Source of the DNA: Anatilimnocola floriformis
GTDB taxonomy: Bacteria; Planctomycetota; Planctomycetia; Pirellulales; Pirellulaceae
Length of the DNA: 64,000 bases
Direction: 5' to 3'
NCBI RefSeq assembly: GCF_024256385.1
Contig: NZ_JAMLFW010000001.1
Span: forward strand, 3,782,001-3,846,000
The notes under the pieces were generated by a model. The model was given only the letters and a program-made list of their open reading frames with translations, was not told where the DNA came from and searched no databases. The position numbers and the translations under genes were made by a program. Numbering within the stretch: the first letter of the stretch is position 1; each line of letters begins with the position of its first letter. Positions 1-9,657 of the stretch are shown here, one piece after another.

Positions 1-581
1 TCGATAATGTTGCCAGCTTGCTCGATGAGCGGATCGTTCGTCCGCATTTGCCGCAGGATGCTCAAAGCATTGCGAATCGGTGAGAGAGGACTTCGCAGTT
101 CGTGCGAAAGCAGCGCCATGAACTCTTCCTTGCTGCGATTGGCGGCCGCTAGGCCGTCGGCCCGTTCGCGCTGCGACACCGTGGCATCACTTTCAGTCAG
201 ATCGTGCATCACTCGCGCGAACGACCGCGTGCGCTTATACTCGTCCAGCAATGGAGTGACGGTGGAATGGCACCAGAACTTGGTGCCATCCTTCCGCAGC
301 TGCCAGCGATTGCTGACAGTGGTGCCTACCGACAAAGCCGTGTGCAGTTCAGACTCGGGCTGACCAGTCAGCACATCATCGGGAGTAAAGAATCTGGAAA
401 AGTGCTGACCGATGATCTCCGGCGACTGATACCCGAAGAAGTGCTCGGCGCCAATGTTCCAGCAGAGGATTCGTCCGTCGACCCCAATGAGAATCAGTGC
501 GTATTCGCGGGCATCGGTAGCTAACAGGTCGAATCGCTGATCGAGTTCCCGCAACGATAGGCACCCATTTTCCGGATTCAT
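1..581 (-). CDS. PAS-domain sensor histidine kinase, partial (C-terminus beyond window)
   Basis: Open frame read right to left from ATG at 579-581 to the window edge (193 residues seen), preceded by a strong Shine-Dalgarno GGAGGGG seven bases upstream. Residues about 15-125 form a PAS sensor domain ('ILIGVDGRILCWN', 'GAEHFFGY', 'RKDGTKFWCHSTVTPL'). A short coiled linker follows, then the histidine-kinase dimerisation box 'ALLSHELRSPLSPIRNAL' with the phospho-accepting His at residue 160. The catalytic ATPase domain, and any receiver, lie outside the window. No transmembrane segment is seen, so it is probably a cytosolic two-component sensor. Ligand unknown. The upstream region carries a promoter-like element also found in front of the FKBP gene at 24419-24901. 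Confidence 0.9.
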   Translation of the reverse strand, partial: MNPENGCLSLRELDQRFDLLATDAREYALILIGVDGRILCWNIGAEHFFGYQSPEIIGQHFSRFFTPDDVLTGQPESELHTALSVGTTVSNRWQLRKDGTKFWCHSTVTPLLDEYKRTRSFARVMHDLTESDATVSQRERADGLAAANRSKEEFMALLSHELRSPLSPIRNALSILRQMRTNDPLIEQAGNII

Positions 582-679
582 GACTACACCCCTCCTCATC
601 CATAAATGACCACAGACAAATGCGTCTGCGGTACGGATGGCAGTTGGTTAGGTGGTCGTGGCCCAGCAGGGGCCGACAA

Positions 680-745
680 TCAGATACGAAAGAGGGCCAT
701 CCGGCCGACTTGCAGCGCGTGATTGTACCATTGCAGTGAAAAATG
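680..745 (-). promoter_or_regulatory. promoter/leader element R1 upstream of the histidine kinase
   Basis: On the minus strand this segment holds a -10-like TACAAT (plus 722-727) followed by a leader containing GGCCGGATGGCC and ending TATCTG (plus 681-686). Essentially the same arrangement (GGTACAAT, GGCCGAATGGCC, TATCTG) occurs at 25040-25100, also on the minus strand and also 100-200 bp upstream of a minus-strand start codon. Seen: the two similar blocks. Inferred: a shared promoter or operator. Confidence 0.45.
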
Positions 746-1137
746 CAAGGTAAGTTTGTGTGGTGACGTGGTTAAAGATTAGTAGCCTAACCCCGCACCT
801 TGTACGTAAAAACGCTACATCGTTTTCCCGCCAGGCATCTTCCACTGCAAATTTTTCAGTTGTAGCAACGGCCACGACATACAGACCATCGCGCGTCCTT
901 TAGAATCGAAACATGCAACCCTGTACGCAAATCGCCGCTGATCGAGTTGAACCTCGCTCCGAATTTCTTATGGAGTCGAGTCAATAAACGACGCTAGTGG
1001 CGGAACCCCTCCAATCTCGCAGAGTGGATTGATTGACCCCGCGCTACTTATCACGTTACCGCTGAAATGGCAGCGCAAAACCAGCGAGCTGCTATACGAA
1101 ACGCTGCCAGCGGAAGGTCGTTAACGGTTGCCCGCTT

Positions 1138-1201
1138 AACCCGCCACAATCGCCCCGGCGACTCTGAACGGAGTCTCTCGCCTCCAGCCTTGTGGCGGGT
1201 T
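1138..1201 (-). repeat. REP-like palindromic element, copy E1
   Basis: A 12-bp perfect inverted repeat, AACCCGCCACAA (1138-1149) and TTGTGGCGGGTT (1190-1201), encloses an inner hairpin GACTC/GAGTC (1160-1175) extended by GGC/GCC. A T-run follows on the plus strand (1203-1207), so it may also terminate transcription. Similar sequence occurs at 11563-11620, 15473-15540 and 27197-27270, with a shortened form at 11917-11954. No gene is supported on either strand here. Confidence 0.7.
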
Positions 1202-1553
1202 GTTTTTGAGCAATTGTTGTGTGGAAGTTCCGGCAGGGGTTTCACGTGCAAGAGCCCTGGGCTTTCGAAAAATTGTGCGGGATTTTTCACGACCGAATTT
1301 CGGGCTTCGCCTGCAGGTAGGTGGGGTAGTCGATTGGCAAACGGTTGCGATTGGCGAACTACCTGCAATTTCGTTCATTTAATAAACTAAAGTGTAAGCA
1401 AGAATCGAATTGGTGAGGTCAATCGACTGGCGGAACTCCTACTTCAGGAGCGCACTGCTGGCAAGGTGGCGGGTCAGGCATCCGCCTTCTCACATTGCTG
1501 AGTAAAGCGGCGAGTGCTTCTCCGTCGCGAAAAACTATTGCAGTGTTTTCAAA

Positions 1554-1610
1554 AATTGCGGGCGGGGCGGCGGGCTCCAAACCGAGCACTCGCCATCCCC
1601 TCCCGCAATT
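1554..1610 (-). terminator. Rho-independent terminator of the beta-helix gene
   Basis: Read on the minus strand, AATTGCGGG (plus 1602-1610) pairs with CCCGCAATT (plus 1554-1562) and a T-run follows (plus 1551-1555). It lies 27 bp after the stop of the gene at 1637. A second, overlapping inverted repeat GGCGAGTGCT/AGCACTCGCC sits at 1509-1518 and 1585-1594. Confidence 0.7.
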
Positions 1611-1636
1611 AGATCTTCCAGCTTGGAGTCGTAAAT

Positions 1637-3052
1637 CTAGGCGAAGAAACGAATGAGCCCCGGACGGTTTTGCGTACGGCCGGTGTTGTTGGTGTAAGTG
1701 TTGGCCGTCAAGAGCGGATTCAACACACCCACCGAATTGTCGTGATAGTCATGCTCGCCGTTGAACAAGGCCGAGTTATTTCGAATCGTATTGCCAGTCG
1801 AGGCCAGATCAGCGAAGAAGCCGTCCGCATCGTTGTAGTACGAAACATTCGATTCGACGATGTTGTTAATCGCGCCTTCCAATGTTATGCCGGAGCCAAA
1901 GCCATCGTTCGACGTACCAAAGCCGTTGTACTGAACCACGTTGGCACGCACGATGTTGTTCAACGCGCCTTCGCGGAGACGAATGCCACCGTCGCCAAAG
2001 TTCTGCACTACGTTGCCTTGGATCAAAAGGTTTGTGTTGTTAGTGGTCACTGGATACGAATCGGGACGGTAGATCACGTTGATGCCCGTGAATGCGCCGT
2101 TCACCAGGTTGTTGCTCAGGATCTGCACATTGCTGTTGCCGCCCACCAGCGCGATGCCAGTGCCATTATTGTAGATGTTTCGCATCACATTGCCGACAAT
2201 CGACGAGTTCTGCAAATTGGCTAGAATGATCGCCGAATCTGCTTCGTTCGTCACATCGCTGCCAATCAAGTTTGAACTGACCGTTACTTGAGAGTTGAAG
2301 AGTGCCGAGTTTGAGCGAATGAGCAGAATGGAGGCATTGAGATGCCCCGTAATTCGATTACCCGTAATGTACGTGTTCGCAACACCCGCGTCCGAGTAGA
2401 TCGCATTGCCCGAAGCCGCGCCCGGAGCGTTATTGTTCCGCAGGGTGTTGCTGTTGATGAAAGTGGCCTTATCGGCAGTCGTGTTGGTTCCGCCAACCTC
2501 CGTCGTGAGCGAGATGCCGATGGTATTGCCGACGATCACGTTCGAAATGACTTTGTTGCTGTTCCCCGATGCTAGGACGATGCCCTGAGTGTTCGGTCCG
2601 TTATCACGATTGGCAATTGTGAAACCTTGAATCGTGACACCGCTGGCCGCGACCGTGAAACCGCCACCAACCGTTGGATCGACGATCGCGGCATAGGTGG
2701 GATTCAGGGACAGGTCGTTAGGGTTTGGGTTAGCGCCAACGTACGGTATTGCTGGAATGCCTGGTCCAAGGATCGTCAGCTTCTTCGTCACGCTCACCGA
2801 TTCGTTATAGGTGCCAGCCCTCACAAGGATGAAGTCGTTCGCCGGAGCAGCGGCGTTGACCGCGGCTTGAATGGTTGTGTATTGGCCGGCCGCAGGATTA
2901 TTCGCCGCGAAGCTGTCATCTACCGTGAAGACAGCAAGCAGGCGCCGCTCTTCGAGCGCATCGACCTGCGGGCGGTAACTTTTGCGGCGGCGTGGCAGCT
3001 TGGCGCTTGGGGTTACAAAGAGGCGCTTGACGATCGACAGAGGACTTGACAT
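1637..3052 (-). CDS. secreted right-handed parallel beta-helix repeat protein
   Basis: 471 residues from ATG at 3050-3052, chosen because AAGGA lies six bases upstream; an in-frame TTG 18 bases earlier lacks this. A basic N-terminus ends in 'ALEERRLLAVFTVDD' (about residues 38-52). This 'LE.R.LL' motif is typical of exported planctomycete proteins and probably marks surface targeting. After it comes the start of a pectate-lyase-type fold ('TTIQAAVNAAAPANDFILVRAG') and then many PbH1 coils rich in N-x-I/V ('NSNKVISNVIVGNTIG', 'NIVRANVVQYNG', 'NIVESNVSYYN'). Such proteins usually bind or cleave polysaccharide, but no catalytic residues can be assigned. Single transcription unit with its own terminator. 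Confidence 0.85.
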   Translation of the reverse strand: MSSPLSIVKRLFVTPSAKLPRRRKSYRPQVDALEERRLLAVFTVDDSFAANNPAAGQYTTIQAAVNAAAPANDFILVRAGTYNESVSVTKKLTILGPGIPAIPYVGANPNPNDLSLNPTYAAIVDPTVGGGFTVAASGVTIQGFTIANRDNGPNTQGIVLASGNSNKVISNVIVGNTIGISLTTEVGGTNTTADKATFINSNTLRNNNAPGAASGNAIYSDAGVANTYITGNRITGHLNASILLIRSNSALFNSQVTVSSNLIGSDVTNEADSAIILANLQNSSIVGNVMRNIYNNGTGIALVGGNSNVQILSNNLVNGAFTGINVIYRPDSYPVTTNNTNLLIQGNVVQNFGDGGIRLREGALNNIVRANVVQYNGFGTSNDGFGSGITLEGAINNIVESNVSYYNDADGFFADLASTGNTIRNNSALFNGEHDYHDNSVGVLNPLLTANTYTNNTGRTQNRPGLIRFFA

Positions 3053-4144
3053 CGAAATTCCTTGGATCAAACACAGAGGGAGAAAGTGGGAGGGGACGGA
3101 CGCGGAGTTTGGCCTTGAACTCGTTCAAGCAGGAACGAGATCCCTGAGCGGCTCAGAGGAACACACAGAATGGCCCAGGATGGACAATTGCCTGCGGGGA
3201 GCTATCAGCTGTTGAAAAACTGATGTCGCGAATCCGGCTGCATTAAGCGCGCCGACGATTTCGATTGGGTTAGGGAACGCAAGGTAAAGATCCGCTAATC
3301 CGGTCAATCAGTGGGAATGTGATCTCGCGAGAGACCATTAGCGCTCCGTGCGTGCCTAGCGCACGACTGCGAACTTCTGATCGGCATTCGATCAAGCTGG
3401 TCGATCGCGTTCCCGAATTGAGTGCACTTCGATTAAGATCTTGCCGGCGACTGTGTAGCAAGTGCCTGACACGTCGTAGCGTTTCTCGTGACCTGGAACT
3501 GCGCGTGCTCGTGAGTCACATTGCCAAACCTGCCGATCGGCACCGGCAAGCGATTAGAGTTCCCAGCAAGTTCCTAGATCCAGAGGACTTCAAAATTCCA
3601 AGCCCCATGATCGCAAGCAGCTGTCGCACCCTAACAGCTGGATGACCTGACGTGAACCTGCGCGGTCTAAGATATGATTCCAGGGTACACGAAATGATTT
3701 CAAAATTCTGCAATCGAGTATTAGCGTCGCTAAACGGATGCGAACTTCGGAACGGCAAAGTTCCAGCAGATTCACCCCTGAATACGACCGATTACTGCGA
3801 CGGCTGCTCGCTAATTTGATCGCTACGACAGTCGCGGCATAACCGTTGCATCCATTGTTCCGCCTCACGCACTTTGAGCGTTTCAGTTGCATGCGTTGAT
3901 CGGACTCAGCGTGTAGCCACAAATCTACCCAGAGCTGAACCGGTTGGATTTATCTCGTGATCCAGCGGTTTCTCACGAACGATGCCACAAATGTAGCGAT
4001 GCAAATTAGAGCTGATAGCTACTTCAGAGTGTCCGCAACCCCAAAAGCGGTCGTCAAGATGAAATGGATTTCGACCTACTACTGCTGATCGTCGTCGTGT
4101 CAACCACGAGCTCTGCTGACCTTCCGATACTCGATTCACAGACT
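3053..4144. other. intergenic region, nothing recognised
   Basis: About 1.1 kb without a convincing coding frame; the short open frames on both strands are low in complexity or arginine-rich and show no domain. It must hold the promoter of the beta-helix gene (minus) and of the YihY gene (plus), but neither is distinct enough to mark. Confidence 0.4.
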
Positions 4145-5095
4145 ATGAAGCACTTTGTCGTGATGGGTTTGTTGCTCCAGGAGGCAGCCCGTGGATGGGT
4201 AGAGCATCGAGCTCAGAGATTGGGAGCATCTTTGGCTTTCTACACCACTCTGGCCCTTGCGCCACTGTCGCTGATTACGATTGCAGTTGCGGGGTATTTC
4301 TACGGCGAAGAAGCGGCTCGGGGCGGGATCGTGCACCAGATCGAGCATTTGGTTGGCAAGGATGGCGCGATTGCGATCGAGGCCCTGATTCGGAGAGCGA
4401 GCGAGCCTCACCAGAGCCGCCTGGCCACGGTGATCAGTATCGGACTGCTATTGATCGGGGCCACCAGTGTATTTGCCGAACTAAAAGATTCGCTCGATAC
4501 CATTTGGGAAGTAAAGCGCAAACCTGGCCTGGGCATTTGGCTGATTGTGAAGACTCAGTTGTTGGCCTTTGCAGTCGTTGTGGGGACTGGCTTCTTGCTG
4601 CTGGTCTCGTTGCTCCTAACCGCGACTTTGACAGCCTTAACCAATTGGCTGGCCCAATGGCTGCCTGTGCCAGTCTGGATGGCATACATCCTGGATCTGC
4701 CGGTCTCATTTTTGGTAATCACTTTTCTGTTCGCATTGATTTTCAAATTGCTGCCTGATGTGACAGTCGGCTGGCAAGACGTGTGGATCGGCGCGATCTT
4801 CACCGCGATCCTGTTTATGATCGGAAAGTCGCTAATTGGCATGTACATTGGCAGCGCGAGTGTTGGTTCAGTTTATGGGGCGGCGGGATCGTTCGTTGTC
4901 GTGCTGGTGTGGACCTACTACTCTTCTCAAATCCTCTTCTTCGGCGCGGAGCTAATTCGGGCGTATGCCAGACGCTTCGATGTCCAAGCGATCGTTCCTA
5001 CCGAATTGGCCGTGCCGATCTCCGCCCCAGAGCTTTCGAAGCAAGGGATTTCCCGCAACGCTCCGGCTGCATTGGAAAATCAAGCTTTGGCTTAG
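4145..5095 (+). CDS. YihY/BrkB-family inner-membrane protein
   Basis: 316 residues from ATG 4145. The family signature appears near the N-terminus ('EHRAQRLGASLAFYTTLALAPL'-like segment, about residues 20-40). It is followed by 'TSVFAELKDSLDTIWEV' (about 100-120) and the paired C-terminal helices with 'VGSVYGAAGSFVVVLVWTYY' near 255-275. Six hydrophobic segments fit the usual polytopic fold. Members are often called virulence factor BrkB or 'ribonuclease BN', but the transported substrate or role is not established. An in-frame ATG at 4064 would add 27 residues without a family match, and 4163 is another option; none has a clear ribosome site. Apparently monocistronic. Confidence 0.85.
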   Translation: MKHFVVMGLLLQEAARGWVEHRAQRLGASLAFYTTLALAPLSLITIAVAGYFYGEEAARGGIVHQIEHLVGKDGAIAIEALIRRASEPHQSRLATVISIGLLLIGATSVFAELKDSLDTIWEVKRKPGLGIWLIVKTQLLAFAVVVGTGFLLLVSLLLTATLTALTNWLAQWLPVPVWMAYILDLPVSFLVITFLFALIFKLLPDVTVGWQDVWIGAIFTAILFMIGKSLIGMYIGSASVGSVYGAAGSFVVVLVWTYYSSQILFFGAELIRAYARRFDVQAIVPTELAVPISAPELSKQGISRNAPAALENQALA

Positions 5096-5190
5096 AGGCA
5101 TTTTATTGACAACATGCTCTGAGTTAGAGGACGCATTCAAGTTAACCCTTTCTCGCTGTACTTCTCATTGAGGAATTTTAGGATTCAACT

Positions 5191-6543
5191 ATGGCCAGCA
5201 AGGAAAGTGAGCTTCCAGGATGCGGCCGTAACTCCGGCAGTTGCTCTTATCCACATGAACTTGCGCAATTCGTGCGAGACCGATGGGACAGCGCTACTGC
5301 ATCGATAAGTGACGGTAGTTTGTTGCCCGACACCGCCATACTGGAGAATTTCTTTTCAGGCTGTTACCACGCCAGCATGTTGCGCGAAGAGGAACGTCCA
5401 GTCACGTTCCGTGCCATCCTTGCGTCACCAACATTATTTTTCGCAGATGACCAGCCGCCAGAAGGCCTATTGCGGCTCGACTTTTCCCGCTCCTATCGCT
5501 TTCATCCAAGTGAGTTGAGGCGTCTCTCCGTAGCTGCCGACTCCCACCGCACACTGATCGGCGTGCAACCAGACAAATCCGAAGGGGGCGGATTGCGCAT
5601 TTGGGGGTTGATCAATTCGGGGACCCGTTGGCTACGCGACGTGGAGGGCGGCAGACTCGCCGGGCCATCATTGCCACCTGTGCCAGTGGTTCGCGTTGAG
5701 GCGCCGGGTAGCATCGAGGTTTACAAGGTCCACGAGCTAGTAGGCAAACTCCTTGGAGGAAAACTTTCAGGAGCGCGACGCGATCTGTTCGACTCAGCTT
5801 GGCTACCGGTCCAGTTTGTTCAATTCCGCGAGAGACTTCTCGAGCAACACGAGGTAGCGAGGAAATGCGCGCGGGCTGCCGGAAGTGAATGGGCGCCGCT
5901 TCAGCCCTCTCTTCCTCGCCAGATTTCGGAACGCATGATGAAGCGCGTAATCTCGATGCTGCGTGAAGCTCGTCACGGCGGTACGATCGTCTTTGTCCCC
6001 ACGGAGAAAGCAAACGATCTTGCGATTCCAGACTCGTACGTTGACGTAAAGTATAGCTTTGCGAACGGTCCAGGCCGACTGTCGTTTCCTGATCTGATTG
6101 TCACAATCTTGAATCGACTTGCGCAAGTACAAGGGTCCTCAGATCAGAACCCGCATGAACCTGTCGGATGGCAACACTTTGAAGCTACTACCGACACCAA
6201 GCTGGCATTGCTGGATGAAGCGCTCTTCGAAACGGCTCATCTGATCGCCAACATGGCAGCCGCCGACGGTGCGGTGGTTCTGACGAAGCAGCATGAACTC
6301 CTGGGTTTCGGCGGCATGATTTCTGGAAAACTTCCATCCGTTAAGACTGTGGTGAAAGCGCTCGACCTTGAGGGGGAGATAGTGGTCGAAGAGGAAATCG
6401 GGAACGTGGGCGCTCGTCACCTGTCGGCGTATCGGCTTACTAGCGGTATGCCTGGTGCTGTAGCGATGGTAATTTCCCAGGATGGCGGCGTCCGATTCGT
6501 ATGTCAAAAGCAAGGACGCGTTACTTACTGGGAGCAAGAGTGA
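5191..6543 (+). CDS. diadenylate-cyclase-like (DisA_N/DAC-related) protein
   Basis: 450 residues, ATG 5191 with AGGATT seven bases upstream. The C-terminal third resembles the DAC fold: 'AADGAVVLTKQHELLGFGG' (about 353-371) matches the DGA motif, and 'GARHLSAYRLTSGMPGAVAM' (about 406-425) matches the G-T-R-H-R-x-A motif, followed by 'ISQDGGVRFV'. The canonical RHR is RHL here, so c-di-AMP synthesis is doubtful and a nucleotide-sensing role is as likely. The N-terminal two thirds carry no motif I can name. Known: DAC enzymes make c-di-AMP, and divergent relatives are predicted sensors. Inferred: soluble signalling protein. It stands alone, followed by a large palindrome. Confidence 0.7.
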   Translation: MASKESELPGCGRNSGSCSYPHELAQFVRDRWDSATASISDGSLLPDTAILENFFSGCYHASMLREEERPVTFRAILASPTLFFADDQPPEGLLRLDFSRSYRFHPSELRRLSVAADSHRTLIGVQPDKSEGGGLRIWGLINSGTRWLRDVEGGRLAGPSLPPVPVVRVEAPGSIEVYKVHELVGKLLGGKLSGARRDLFDSAWLPVQFVQFRERLLEQHEVARKCARAAGSEWAPLQPSLPRQISERMMKRVISMLREARHGGTIVFVPTEKANDLAIPDSYVDVKYSFANGPGRLSFPDLIVTILNRLAQVQGSSDQNPHEPVGWQHFEATTDTKLALLDEALFETAHLIANMAAADGAVVLTKQHELLGFGGMISGKLPSVKTVVKALDLEGEIVVEEEIGNVGARHLSAYRLTSGMPGAVAMVISQDGGVRFVCQKQGRVTYWEQE

Positions 6544-6585
6544 AGCGAATTAGCCCGGCAGTCAGGCGTAGTCACACTTGGCAAT

Positions 6586-6621
6586 CGCTTCGGTCACATC
6601 GAGGTCGATGTGACCGAAGCG
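6586..6621. terminator. 36-bp near-perfect palindrome, probable bidirectional terminator or operator
   Basis: Arms 6586-6602 and 6605-6621 are perfectly complementary over 17 bp with only GG between them (arm CGCTTCGGTCACATCGA). It lies between the 3' ends of two convergent genes, which suits a terminator, although no T-run follows. A loop this short favours a cruciform or a dimeric protein site. The core CGATGTGACCGA recurs in the hairpin at 50227-50249. Confidence 0.55.
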
Positions 6622-6703
6622 GCTGATTGTCTTCTCGCGAGCTACGGTCGGCTCCCCGCGATGTACACCAAGACTCCGTACCAATGGCAGAGACTTCCGC
6701 CGA

Positions 6704-7288
6704 TTACGGCGACGTGCCAGATGGCGGATATGGCGAATCGAAATAGCCGGGATGTTCACCTTCGTGGCTGCGAAGCCAAACATGGCCCGTACACAAAATC
6801 ACACAGTCAAATTTTCGTTCTTCGCGATCCAGAATGTGAAGAATTACGCCTAGAGCGTGCGGAGAATCCTCGACGTCGATCACCCGAGTGTTAAGGTGGC
6901 AGCTTACCGACATACCTCTTTCGTTAGCACGTGCGAATAAGCAATCAAACTGGGCCTGAAGATATTTGCCAAATAGGAGGCGAGGGACCACCTTGAATTC
7001 ACTTAGCCGATCCGGGTCAACGCCATGCATTCGTAATGTATCGCCCGACAGGGTGCGTAACCAATCGAGCAGCGAAGTCGGCAGTGACGGCAACTCGTTG
7101 CCTGAAACATTAGTGACGTGTTCATTGTTGGCACCCGCACGGCTGTAAGGCATTCCTGCGCCGATCTGATCGCCCGCCTCAAAAATCTCGAATTCATATC
7201 GCGACGACGCATCCTGAATCGCGGCTTGCAGTAAAAACAATGCACTCGGCCCGCCGCCCACGATTGCAACTCGAAAGTTTTTATCCAT
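6704..7288 (-). pseudogene. FAD/NAD(P)-binding oxidoreductase, 3'-broken
   Basis: ATG at 7286-7288. The frame encodes 194 residues: an FAD-binding Rossmann start 'FRVAIVGGGPSALFLLQAA', then 'FEIFEAGDQIGAGMPYS' and 'CVILCTGHVWLR' with 'PGYFDSPYPP'. This is the N-terminal half of the NAD_binding_9 type of monooxygenase-like flavoproteins (normally 450-600 residues). Just after 'SPYPP' the frame stops, but pieces of the expected continuation appear in the other two frames ('HLARR' and 'VAVIGGSL', near 6640-6720), so at least two frameshifts have hit the gene. All distal sequence is gone. It faces the end of a truncated catalase, which suggests a local deletion. Confidence 0.65.
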
Positions 7289-7343
7289 CACGGTCCCAAA
7301 ATACTCATTCGACGTAGCGACTGCAGCAGGCCTGACGATTCGC

Positions 7344-8687
7344 TTACTTTCGCTGCCAGAATCGCAGCTGCCTGCAGCGGGTTGCCATGTGTCCATCTTG
7401 CTGAAAGTTCCGCACGGGAACCTTCGGCGCGTTGATCGGAATATGCGTAAAGTTGGGCCCGCCGAGCCGTTTAACCTGCGTATCGAGATAGGAAAAGTTT
7501 CGCCCCTGAAGTAGTGGGTCATCACTGAAATCGATTCCGGGAACCAAGTTCTGCGTGCAGAACGCGACTTGCTCTGTCTCGGCGAAGAAGTTGTCGACGA
7601 CGCGGTCGAGCACCAGTCGTCCGACGATTTTAACGGGAACATCTTCTTCAGGGATTAGCTTCGTTGGGTCGAGAACATCGAACTGAAATTTGTCGGCAAA
7701 TGCGTCGTCAAACAGTTGCACGCCGAGTTCCCATTCGGCTGTTTGCCCTATCTGGATGGCATCCCAGAGATCACGGCGGTGGAAGTCGGGATCGGCACCA
7801 TTGATCTTTACGGCTTCGTTCCACACTACCGACTGTAGGCCCAACTTCGGCTTCCAATGAAACTTGACGAACGTGCTCTTGCCGTCGGCGGTTACGAGCC
7901 GGAAGGTGTGAACGCCAAAACCCTCCATAAACCGGAACGAACGCGGCAGGCCCCGGTCGGACATCACCCACATAACCATGTGCATTGATTCGGGCGTCAG
8001 AGTGATAAAGTCCCACGCGTTATCGTGGGCCGTCGCCGCTTGAGGAAAACCACGATCCGGCTCCTCCTTGAACGCGTGGACCATGTCCGGAAACTTGATC
8101 GGGTCCTGAATGAAGAAGACCGGCATGTTGTTGCCGACGAGATCCCAGTTACCCTCTTTCGTGTAGAACTTAGTGGCGAACCCCCGTACATCGCGGGCCA
8201 AGTCAGCAGAACCTTTGCTGCCGGCGACCGTGGAGAACCGGACGAACACCGGCGTTTTCTCACCGCTGGCAAAAACAGACGCTCGACTGTACCGAGCCAA
8301 CGCCCCATTACTTTCGAAGTGACCATGCACGCCGAAGCCGCGGGCGTGGACCGCCCGCTCGGGAATCCGCTCGTGATCGAAGTGAAACATCTTCTCACGG
8401 AAGTGGAAGTCTTCCATGAGCGCAGGACCGCGCGCGTTCACCCGCAGCGTGTTCTGGTCATCGGCGACCGGCACACCTTGTTGAGTTGTCAGTACTGATG
8501 TATCACCGTTTGTCTGGTGCGTCTCGCCGGCATCGCCGGCAGTGGTCTTAATCGGACCTGGTTTGAGATCGATCTGATGGCCGGTCGGTTGAGCGTCGAC
8601 ATTTACTGCAGTCAGTCCTGCGCCCAGCGCGCCAGCGGCGGCAATGAATTGACGGCGGGAGGGTTCAAGCGGTGGTCGATTTGCCAT
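7344..8687 (-). CDS. catalase, exported, C-terminally truncated
   Basis: ATG at 8685-8687 with AAGGA seven bases upstream; 447 residues. A twin-arginine signal ('[16 protein letters not shown]') opens the protein. The haem-catalase core follows: distal-side '[13 protein letters not shown]' with the essential His, '[20 protein letters not shown]', '[14 protein letters not shown]', '[16 protein letters not shown]', and the proximal haem-ligand region '[14 protein letters not shown]'. Catalases dismutate hydrogen peroxide; the Tat signal implies action outside the cytoplasm. The family sequence ends at 'NFQQDGHM', then 13 unrelated residues precede the stop. The last helices, and the flavodoxin-like domain of large catalases, are therefore missing. 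Activity is doubtful. Confidence 0.85.
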   Translation of the reverse strand: MANRPPLEPSRRQFIAAAGALGAGLTAVNVDAQPTGHQIDLKPGPIKTTAGDAGETHQTNGDTSVLTTQQGVPVADDQNTLRVNARGPALMEDFHFREKMFHFDHERIPERAVHARGFGVHGHFESNGALARYSRASVFASGEKTPVFVRFSTVAGSKGSADLARDVRGFATKFYTKEGNWDLVGNNMPVFFIQDPIKFPDMVHAFKEEPDRGFPQAATAHDNAWDFITLTPESMHMVMWVMSDRGLPRSFRFMEGFGVHTFRLVTADGKSTFVKFHWKPKLGLQSVVWNEAVKINGADPDFHRRDLWDAIQIGQTAEWELGVQLFDDAFADKFQFDVLDPTKLIPEEDVPVKIVGRLVLDRVVDNFFAETEQVAFCTQNLVPGIDFSDDPLLQGRNFSYLDTQVKRLGGPNFTHIPINAPKVPVRNFQQDGHMATRCRQLRFWQRK

Positions 8688-8994
8688 GGAATTTTCCTTA
8701 ACGTGAATGCCCCAATGCGAAGGGGGCGCGTGGTATAGGCAATGCCTGTGCCGCCGCGGTTGGCTCGCCGTTGGATTGCGACCGGATCGTAAAAGCACCT
8801 GCTGAAGGCCCAGCGAGTCACCGGTACGTCTGGGGATCGCTTCGGCCCAAAGTGTAGCTATGCGCGATAAACACTCAGTTAGAGCGATGTGCGATCAGAA
8901 AAAAGGCCGCAAACATTGGATGGGAGCTTATTACTCTGATGCTCTCAAGTGATGTCCGACTTCTGTGGATACACCACCGCAAGCCTAACTGCGA

Positions 8995-9228
8995 CTATTT
9001 ATTGGTTGGATCTGCCGCTTTGATGCCTGATTCGCTGGTACGTCGTGCGGCTTCCGCATCTCTCTTCGCTTCTTCCAGCCTAAAACATACTCCGTACACG
9101 TCCGCGGAGTGCCAGAAGAACTGAGAATGAACAGCGCCGTCTATCGTCGCGAGCACGCTGTTTTCAGCGTCCAGCAATTCATACCGAGGCGGGAACTGCT
9201 TCGTTTGCTTCCAAGTAGGGCTGCTCAT
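8995..9228 (-). CDS. small protein of unknown function, family W (copy 1)
   Basis: 77 residues. Not a named family to me, but clearly paralogous to the protein at 26907-27113: both have 'R-x-E-L-x-D-A-E', 'VLATI', 'QFFW', 'CFRL-x-EA' and 'RDAEAA' in the same order and spacing. The layout (charged strand, ATI strand, aromatic strand, C-terminal helix) resembles family X below and suggests a tiny beta-beta-beta-alpha fold. Its start is ten bases downstream of a frameshifted small frame (9238-9440), so the two may have formed an operon. No ribosome site stands out. Confidence 0.6.
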   Translation of the reverse strand: MSSPTWKQTKQFPPRYELLDAENSVLATIDGAVHSQFFWHSADVYGVCFRLEEAKRDAEAARRTSESGIKAADPTNK

Positions 9229-9237
9229 TTCAAAAGC

Positions 9238-9440
9238 TCAGTACTTTTGCGTCGTGACTTTAACTTCAGTTACCCACGTAGCCGCGTGCTGTTCAAGAAT
9301 CTTTTGGAGCGCATCCATCGTCAGTTTTGCCGTTGGCAATTCGATCAGGCGAAACAAATCGACGATATGGCTCGGCAGTGGGCTGAATATTCAGCGGTTA
9401 CGGTGCCGTCCAAACAGGTAAACTTGAATGGCGTTGGCAT
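9238..9440 (-). pseudogene. frameshifted small open frame upstream of family W
   Basis: Reading from ATG 9438-9440 gives 'MPTPFKFTCLDGTVTAEYSA'. After about 25 codons a one-base shift into the neighbouring frame gives a protein-like continuation, 'HIVDLFRLIELPTAKLTMDA' and onward through 'VTEVKVTTQKY', ending TGA at 9238-9240. Either half alone is too short to be convincing; together they make a plausible ~67-residue protein. No family recognised. The shift may be decay or an assembly indel. Confidence 0.35.
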
Positions 9441-9471
9441 GCGTTGAATTTACGATAATTGTTGCGACAGT

Positions 9472-9657
9472 TCACTGCGGCGACTGATTATCTCTTGCGG
9501 GATTTGATTCCTTCAGCACGGTCATCGCCACGATTGCCCCGCACTCGCACTTCAGAACATAACTGACGCCAGCTCTCGCCTGAAATGTGTTGGGCTCAAT
9601 CACCGTGACGTTTCGCGACGCGCAAAGTGGGCAGGCGCGAATGAAGTTCGCTGTCAT
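9472..9657 (-). CDS. small zinc-ribbon-like protein
   Basis: 61 residues with 'CPLCASRNVTVIE' at the N-terminus and 'LKCECGAIVAM' in the second half: two Cys pairs spaced as in a treble-clef or zinc-ribbon knuckle. The same plan, C-P-x-C near the start and C-x-C-G-A in the second half, is seen in the small proteins at 10103 (broken), 20520 and partly 21011. The order suggests a local family of mini zinc ribbons. Function unknown. Confidence 0.55.
   Translation of the reverse strand: MTANFIRACPLCASRNVTVIEPNTFQARAGVSYVLKCECGAIVAMTVLKESNPARDNQSPQ

Noticed and set aside
1670-2224. 184-residue plus-strand open frame inside the beta-helix gene
   Set aside because: Antisense shadow: composition mirrors the repeat structure of the minus-strand gene and no domain is present.
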